64,000 nt of DNA from the NCBI GenBank assembly GCA_013180625.2, contig SNVD02010473.1:1364001-1428000 (forward strand). The letters are read 5' to 3'. Made by a program: the position numbers and the translations under genes. A model generated the notes under the pieces. The model was not told the origin of the DNA, did no database searches, and saw only the letters and a program-made list of their open reading frames with translations. Origin of the DNA: Boswellia sacra (taxonomy: Eukaryota; Streptophyta; Magnoliopsida; Sapindales; Burseraceae). This document shows positions 56,171 to 64,000 of the stretch, one piece after another (the first letter of the stretch is position 1; the number at the start of each line of letters is the position of its first letter).

Positions 56171-59100
56171 TAGAACCATCCTTGAGTTACCACCGAATCG
56201 ACCAAAAACCATCTAAAGCCTTTTTATTATTTTTGGAAATGATTAGTGTTCAAATAAATTATTTTCTTATTCTACAATGAGGTATATTACAAATAAAATA
56301 AGAGGTTCTTTTAATATTTTTAGTGACGGGCAAATAGCACTACTCATGCAACAACTCTTACAATATTTCAGCCCAACTAAACATGGGTGTAACTTCCTAA
56401 CAAATAAATAAATTTGGGCCAATACGGGCTGAATGAATGAGACATGGGGCAGTTTAACCCAACCCAATCAACAGGTCCACCCTAAACCCAACAGCATGTT
56501 TGATGCCCAGAAAGCTACTAATCATATTATCTTACTCATTTTCTCAATACAGCTATTATTAAAAAAAAATTCAAATATTTACTTTGTGCACCCTTGAAAA
56601 TCTAAAAAATAACCTTAATTCTATTTACATTAAAACAAAGAAGATTATAAACAAAATTCTTGTTTACAAAAAGTCAATCATGATTATATCTTGATAAATT
56701 TTAAACATAAAGAAATTCTAGATTTTATTGCTTTTATGATTAAATAATATATTTATAATTGATTTGCATCTATCATCATTCGTTGAAGATCACTCCAAGA
56801 AAAACAATTTAGCGGTTATGGACTATTATAATTTAAATTATTATGACAATTTTAGTAATTTCATTTCAAGATAGTAATAAAAATTTTTAAAAAACAGATA
56901 TTGTGAAAAAAATTATGAGAGGAAATAAATCAGCTCTTTCCGATTAATCTCAGGAAGTTTGTCCTAATATATAAATGATTTGAAATATATTTGTGAACGT
57001 GTTGTTTTCAGAATTTGTTTTTCTAATATGAAAACAAACGCAACCTACGGAAACTTGATAGTAAAAAAGGTTCATAAAATTTTTAGGCCGACAAATGGTT
57101 ACATTACATAAGATTTCGATAAAATCTCAAGATAAATCTGTGAAGTTAATTTGCCCTGATAAAAATTTTACTTCATTAGAAGTTTTACATTTTCTCATGC
57201 TAAAAATTTGAATTCTATGGTATAAATTGCAACATATAGTTTAATTTGATTTTAATTGTTAAAATATAATGTTCTAACATTTTGTAGGCAGTTTGCAGGG
57301 TCCGTCGAATTAACGTAAAACTATTTTACTCCTTGAAGAAAAAGGGCACCAAAGCACAGAGGCAGAATCCGCAAAAGAGGAAGATTGAGAGAAGGGACAA
57401 GAGAATACGGTGAGCGAGTGATGAGCGTGCCCAAAAATCCTGCAAAAACAGCCTTTTCTTTAATGGGAAGTGACTGCCATCATTAACTCAACTCAACATT
57501 ACAAGCCACTATTTTTATTTATTTATTTATCTTTTCCAATGGAAAAGGGGTTTGATTTCGGAAATGAATTTAATGCATGCCTTTGGATTGCAAGAAATCC
57601 CGGCAATTTTCCAGCACCAAATTTAATTTTCCACCCTTTAAGATTCTGCTTCTTCTACGTCATCTTGATGTAACCATTTTTTTGCATATTTTTAGTCTCA
57701 ATTGAAATTGTTCGCTTGACCTTCAATCCATTCATCTCTTACTTCCAGAAATCAATTACTTGATGACATTGATATAGACAACCATTACAAATATATATTT
57801 CATTAATTCCATCATACTAATTATTTATCCATTCAATTAATAATATTTCATGATAAAATTAATTAAATAAGTATGTCGTACATTATGATTAATTCTACTA
57901 CTAATCCAAAGTCAACCATGTCATTGTTATGTTATATTAATAAAAGTAGTCTATAATCGATCTCTTGTTATCCTTGAGAATATTTTGAAAAGATAAAAAG
58001 ATGCTTTAATTTCAGAAACAAGGGTCTTCTTAATTAAGTTAAGCTCACCTTGCCCACTAAATAAAAATATATTTATTTATTTGATAATCAAAATCTTATA
58101 TTGTTATTTCAAGAAAGAAAATGAAGGTCCGAAAATAATATGGTCAAGCCTGCTTGAGGAGACATTGAAATGATATGAAAGGGACAATGTTGTCATTTTG
58201 AGGAATTTTTCAGACACAATAATAGACAGTCTGGATCACCGGCCAGCCAGAGCCAGCCACTGACCAAAATCCCATTCATTAAAGTGCTTTTAGGAAACAA
58301 TGAAAACGCTTTCCTTTCCTGTTTCCGAAAATTTTTTCGCTTTCTTCAGTGTCAATGCGTGTCGTGATTTGTTTCCTCCGCCAATTAATTAAAACTCAAA
58401 ATTAACTCACTCTCATGTTCACCAAACAACTCCACACTCGCCAAGGTAGTAATATTTTAATAATTTAATATCAATTAGAACCAACCAGAGAGCGAATATA
58501 AAGAAGCTTACGTCCTGGGCGAGTGTGAAAGTGAAGGGTAATGAGGCGGTGATTAAGAAAGCTTCGGCTAAAAGTGTAATTTGACAGCGGCGCCGCCTGC
58601 GTCTGGGAAAGGCTCAGAGGAGCTATTAAAAATCTAATGAATATGTCTGATATTGTTGGTTTGTCATTAAGAAAGGAGATCTGGAAGGACAGTGAGGGCA
58701 CGCGCTTTTAATGATAGCGTATGATCACGCGACATCAGCCTCGTACTGGATTGGTCCCCTCTCCATCCTCTCTTCAGTTTCTTTTGATTCTCTCTACACT
58801 ACGCCCAAACAGTAATCCATGCCTATGATAAGTAGCATTATCACGTGATAAGCACGCCCATTATATATATTTTTTTAACTAATTTCTTGAAAAAATCAAT
58901 TTAGCTGGGCTTTCAACGATAGTAATTACATCTATGTCATAATAAAGATGGAAAACTTGCAATGATCAATTTGTGCACTTGCAATGTTGAAACTTGAAAT
59001 GAAATTAAAGAGTAAAAATAAAGTTAGGCAAATGGGAGAATTACACTATTTTCAATTAGGTTACGCAATTAACGATGGCCTTGATATTGTTTAGATATCA

Positions 59101-62100
59101 CTATGAATTATCATAATTTAGACAACTATTAAAAAAAATAACGTTATGAGATTTAAAAATGTTAAATAATATATTATCAAAATCAAAAGATTGTGTGAAT
59201 TTTTATTTTATATTTACGATGTTTATAATAATAGTCTAAATTTAAGGTCTTTATTTCGCTATCTAATAATAGAGTTTAAGGTGTTTTGGTATTGAGCATA
59301 TGTTATTGGTGTTTAGTCTTTTTTTCTTTTTCTTACGTAAATTCAGTTTATTGTTTAAAATAATAATTATTATTAATTCGTAACAGGATTGCATCTCAAT
59401 TATTTTTTTTCTCATGCAAAATCATGCTATGATCACTATCAAAATATTACTCTTTCATTTGACTGCATAATTATTGTACAAAAGGGCATTGTTTAATTTA
59501 TTTGATTTTATTTGCCCCATACATGATGCAATATTTTTTTAACCAAATCTATTGAATAATAATAGGGATGAATCTCTAGTTCTCGCCAAAGGCACATATC
59601 CAATATCAAGTAAAAGGGATATAAAGAAGTCTAATTGTTAACATATTTTCATCCTAATTATGTAAAGTTTAGTGTGCGGCTCCTTAGAAAGTATTGCGCC
59701 AATGTTTTGGTTAATAATTATTTATAAACAAAACGTATGAAAGATTATTGTACCATGTTATCTATGCATTCATCTAATAATGATAATCTATGCGCATCAA
59801 TGTTAAAATTAAAGAAGTGTTCATACTTTCTTTTTTTTTTTTTCAATTTTTTGTCCCATTTCTTGATGAGACATTCTCTCACTGCTGTTTACAAGAACGT
59901 CCCAAGCAAGCATTATTGTGAACGAAAAAGGTGGAAAAATGTATAGTGTTTTGTGGAGATTTTATTTTTTTCCTTCGCTTTTGGCAAGCATCTCCAAGAA
60001 ATTTTATGGGTGCCCAATAAGACAATGTAACAAAGCCTCCTCTACATTAGTTTAAAATGCAATATGTGAAACAGAAGAATAAATAAAATTCTTCTTTAAA
60101 TTGGGTGGCTTAAATGCCTCATCTATATGGAATTAATGCTCATTTTATAAAACTTAACTCCCATAAATTTAAAAATGACTTGCATAATTAGAGCGAAATG
60201 AAAACAAATAAAGAAAAATCCATTAACCAAATCCATCGTATTCACCACGTAGTAACTAGGAGATCACTACACCACTCCTCTGTTATTTACATATAAGGCT
60301 ATCGTGGGTTTAAAAATTTTATACTTATATTATTAAATATACTTACTGACAAATTAGAAAATAATAAATTTACATCTATATAGTAGTTTCAAAAATATTT
60401 TTTTTTCTAAAACTGGTATTTAATAAAAGTTAAAAAATAAGTTTGTCGGACTATTGCAAACTACTAAAATATATAGTGAAAATATTTCACTTCTCTTAAA
60501 AAAAAAGGATCTTAAAAACAGAGATAATGTTAAAATGGTATTTTCATCTTTTACTACAAAATCCATAGACGTGTAGAATGTTTAAAAATCTAGAAACAAG
60601 AAAATTATATATTAAAAAAATCACACCAAATTAACAACCTACTTGCCTGTATAATCTCACAATTTGAGGCGAAAAAGAAATTAGTTAAAGAAGTACGTGG
60701 ACATAATTAATTGTAGAAAATAGTCGCTTGATATATATATGTAGAGCATATTGAAAGAGATGGGTTAGTAAAGCTAACGTATGGATTGTTTAGTATCAAT
60801 CGGATGGAGAAGCCGAGGCTAATTAAAGCAAAAACAACTTTAATCAACTTCGCAACCTGTATAGAAAATCTTCAAGTGTGCATGAGTTCATCAAGCATTA
60901 GTAACTTAAATTCAAAATCTACCTACTTGTTAGAAGACGAAAAGAAAAGCTAGTATCACTATCTAAAAAAGTCGATCAATTAAGCTACTAGAAGTCAAGA
61001 AACACTTTGTATATATGCATGTGGTCAAATGAGAAGTGACTGATAAAAAAAAAAAGAATCGGAAATACCTATTCAACCAAACAAGCCACCATCTTAAAGT
61101 GCTTCTGTAGAGGACAAAATTTATCCTAATGCATTGTCACTTAAAGTGGCCAAAATCTAGTTTCTTTTTAAATTAGGTAAAATAGAATTTGACTAAGAGA
61201 TGTGGGAAATGGAGATTTAAAGTCCAAAAAGAGATTGTCGTGATTCATGATTCATATATATATATATATCTAATGGTGACAAATCCTCGTTTGGTTTACT
61301 TAGCAAAGCAATAGATTTTTCCGACCACTTTTGACTAACTTAGATTTGGATGTTTTTCTCAGGTGTGTTGCTTTCAATATTTTTAAGTGGAAACTTTTAG
61401 ACTCTCATCTTGTAATTGGTTTCTTTTGTCCGACAAGTGCAACTTGAAACAAAAGGTTTTTGGTTTTTGGTTAGTTTTCAGCCATGACATAAATGGCACT
61501 ACACAGAGTAATGAAATAAGATTTTCTTAGAAAACATTAACTAATGTGTACATTGATTTCTTCAGAATAGTGCGCGAATCGTATGGTACAATAGATGACC
61601 TAATTTTAGTTACTCCTCAGCCAAGACTGTTAAAAAGAGTTGGAATACAATATAAAATGTTACCTCGCTTGCAATAACATTGATATTTCTACTAGTCAAA
61701 AAAGTATTTCCAAATCAATTTTCAAAAAATAAGAAAGAAAGTAGAATAAATTTTCCTTACAATTTCCTTTGTTTTTTATTCAATTTAGTCAGTTTAGAGG
61801 ACAAGAAAGAAGATGAAAGAAAGTGAGACAAAATTAATTCAGCCAAATAGGAAAGAGTTTAAGAGCGGAGAGAATTTAAAAAGGGGAAATGATAATTAAT
61901 CGACCCCCTAAAATATTTGATAACATCACAACCCTCCATTTACATTTATTTGTGAAAAGTGAAATTTGAAAATAAAATATCTATTATACATTTGTGCAAT
62001 CTATTAAAATAAACAAAAAATAATAAAAATGAAATTTAACCCCGTACAATTTAGCAAAAAGGCATAAATACTCCAAAGCATATGTAATAATAGAGATTAA

Positions 62101-62418
62101 TCTTTCCATTATTTTTTGTCACAAAGTGATGTTTGAAACGTGCAAATTTAAAGATATCCGATATACCCTTCACACGACCAATTAAAAACAATAAAATTTT
62201 ATGATATCTTTGGAAAGACTATAATATCTTTAATAAGTCCTAACAATCTTAAATTTTAGAAATGTAATTGTGCTTTCACATTTTCTTATTTTTCCTTAAT
62301 CCAAAAAGAAAAAAAATCTCAAATTAAAAATAATTATCCTGAGTCTCGAAGCCACTAAATCTCTTCGTCTATCATGGTCTTCCTCTCCACAGAGTTTTTA
62401 TACCCTTGATTATTTTTA
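56171..62418. other. Gene-poor region
   Basis: No convincing gene, RNA gene or complete transposon. The patch at about 58460-58760 is less AT-rich (GACAGCGGCGCCGCCTGCGT near 58583) and holds a 76-codon frame on the - strand with a GTAAGC donor-like site near 58513; it could be a 5' UTR exon or CpG-rich promoter of an unrecognised transcript. Everything else is AT-rich with short frames only. Confidence 0.4.
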
Positions 62419-62639
62419 GGGGCCATTTGGTATAGGGGTTTAGTTTTATTGGAATAGGGTTCACATTTTTTGAAAAGTGGAATATGGGAATCTAATTCTT
62501 GGGAAAGAAACATTACTGTGTTTAATTACCCACAGAAATCTTGTTATTCATTTTTGTAGGGTTCAGATTACTATGTTTGGTTGTACGGAGCAATGCGCTA
62601 ATTTTATTCAATATGTGAGTAATACTATATAATGATTTT

Positions 62640-63330
62640 TTTCTAATATGTCATAAATACTTATGTTATTTTTAATGAAATTAATAAATTTGAAGATTTT
62701 TAAATATATATTATAAAAATAAAAATAAAAATATTTAATTTAATTTAATTTAATTTTAGTTTACATATAAATTTAGTTTTTATATATCGTATTATTTATT
62801 TATATTTATTTATTTATAAATAAATAAAATATAAAATTTATATCATTTAATTGTATTTAATTTACATATAAATTTAATTTTTATATATTTTTTAATTTAA
62901 ATTTATTTATAAATAAATATATAAATTTATATGAATATTTATTAATTTATATTATGTATATTATATTTATATAAAAATATCTATCTTAAATATTTATATT
63001 GTATTATTTTATTATTTATATAATTTAATTTAAATTTAATTTATATATACATTATTTTTTACATATTATATTTTTATTTATTAAATTTAATTTTTAAATT
63101 TAAATTATTTATAAATAAATATATTTAGTTACATATTTATTAATTTATATATTATATATAAATATATTTATATTAATTGATTTATATTATATTATTTAAT
63201 AACTTAATAAATAATATTTTTATTTATATAATTTTATTTATTATATGTATATAAGTTTATAAAAATTTATATATAATTTAGTAGTATTTTTTAAAATTGC
63301 TATAAACATACATATTAAATAAATAAATTT
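62640..63330. repeat. Extremely AT-rich tract of about 690 bp
   Basis: Almost only A and T, made of repeated TTTAATTTAA, TTATTTATAAATAAA and ATATAAATTTA words capable of cruciform pairing. It lies within the Tourist-like element. Confidence 0.85.
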
Positions 63331-63382
63331 ATATAAGGGTGGGTTTAGGATTCATGGGAATATGAAACTCAAGTGTTGAAAG

Positions 63383-63674
63383 TAGGGGTGTTCAAAAATC
63401 CCCGACCCGACCCGACCCGATCGAGTTAGTCGGGTTTTTCTCAGGTCGGTGTTAAATAATGACCCGAATCTGGTTAAAATAATTGGGTTTAAACAGTATC
63501 GGGTTGCAAATCGGGTTTGGATATTTGACATAATTAAATTAGACCCGATCCGACCCGATCGGGTTTTTGTCGGGTCGGTATGGAATAGTAACACGGATCG
63601 GGTTAAAATAATCGGGTTTGAACAGTATCAGGTTGTGATCGGGTATGGGAAAACCCGACCCGTGAACACCCCTA
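63383..63674. mobile_element. hAT MITE, 292 bp
   Basis: Perfect 8-bp duplication GTTGAAAG (63375-63382 and 63675-63682) and perfect 12-bp ends TAGGGGTGTTCA / TGAACACCCCTA. The interior is rich in GACCCGA and TCGGGTC words in both directions. It is nested in the Tourist-like element. Confidence 0.92.
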
Positions 63675-63832
63675 GTTGAAAGGGTTTCACATTATCCCAA
63701 TAGAGGGTATTTGAAACCCATGGGAAAGCTCAATTCCAGGGCTTAAAATGGTAAATAAGCCAACCAAATAAGGGTTAAACATCAGATTCCTATTCTCATG
63801 CTCAGAAACCCCTATACCAAACGGCCCATTTA

Positions 63833-64000
63833 CTTCATCATAAAAGCTATGGAGCATGGTGTCAGCATCATGAACAGTATATCGTGGGAGATAGGGAGAT
63901 TTAATTAACAGTTTTGAAATTCAGAATTTTTTCATTTTGAGTTTTTTCTTTTAAAATTCAGGAAAAATAAGAAAAATGTGATATTATAATTATATTTTTA
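63833..64000. other. Right edge, no feature
   Basis: AT-rich sequence after the transposon; nothing recognised before the window ends. Confidence 0.4.

Larger units (their letters stand above)
62419..63828. mobile_element. Tourist/PIF-Harbinger-like inverted-repeat element, 1.4 kb
   Basis: The left end GGGGCCATTTGGTATAGGGG pairs with the right end, whose reverse complement is TGGGCCGTTTGGTATAGGGG, over about 23 bp. Flanking TTTA (62415-62418 and 63829-63832) may be the target duplication, though Harbinger elements usually make three bases. The interior is extremely AT-rich and contains a nested hAT MITE. Superfamily assignment is tentative. Confidence 0.6.

Overview
The window is plant nuclear DNA from a eudicot: AT-rich intergenic sequence, spliced genes with GT-AG introns, CLE peptide-hormone genes, several classes of plant transposon with intact target-site duplications, and plant-type 3-hydroxy-3-methylglutaryl-CoA lyase and FabG-like SDR genes. 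A woody rosid such as Citrus would fit, but the species cannot be fixed from the sequence alone.

Layout. 0.2-0.5 kb: a single-domain CLE precursor on the + strand. 4.6-17.7 kb: one eight-exon HMG-CoA lyase gene on the - strand, with a nearly full-length and very young Ty3/gypsy chromovirus (6344-11747; LTRs differ by one indel; 5-bp target duplication CATAT) sitting antisense in its sixth intron. 18.1-25.1 kb: a tandem CLE array on the - strand. It holds a cysteine-containing CLE precursor, a precursor with about twelve CLE-like units in 197 residues, and a frameshifted CLE pseudogene, each with a shared upstream block. A further copy of that block has no gene. A broken duplicate of the HMG-CoA lyase 5' end and promoter lies inside the array. 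25.7-26.7 kb: a hAT-like foldback element. 27.4-52.1 kb: a tandem array of four intact three-exon SDR genes and two broken ones, all on the - strand, invaded by an LTR-like element, a Mutator-like foldback element, a CACTA end, a second long LTR-like segment and a SINE-like repeat. Next to the CACTA end are intron-containing, stop-riddled fragments of three unrelated housekeeping genes (DEAD-box helicase RH7-like, DEAD-box helicase RH38/DBP5-like, and eIF3e). 53-64 kb: no convincing gene; a gypsy remnant carrying a hAT MITE, and a 1.4-kb inverted-repeat element with an extremely AT-rich core and another hAT MITE nested inside.

How it fits together. HMG-CoA lyase acts in leucine breakdown; its first exon looks like a mitochondrial presequence and its C-terminus is a canonical SKL peroxisomal signal. 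The CLE genes encode secreted peptide signals, and the array shows birth, internal amplification and death of such genes. The SDR cluster is a locally duplicated oxidoreductase family. The most unusual points are the multi-unit CLE precursor, the Cys-motif plus CLE architecture of its neighbours, the composite of captured gene fragments, and a TCGACACTCGA-type repeat that recurs inside four structurally unrelated transposon-like loci.
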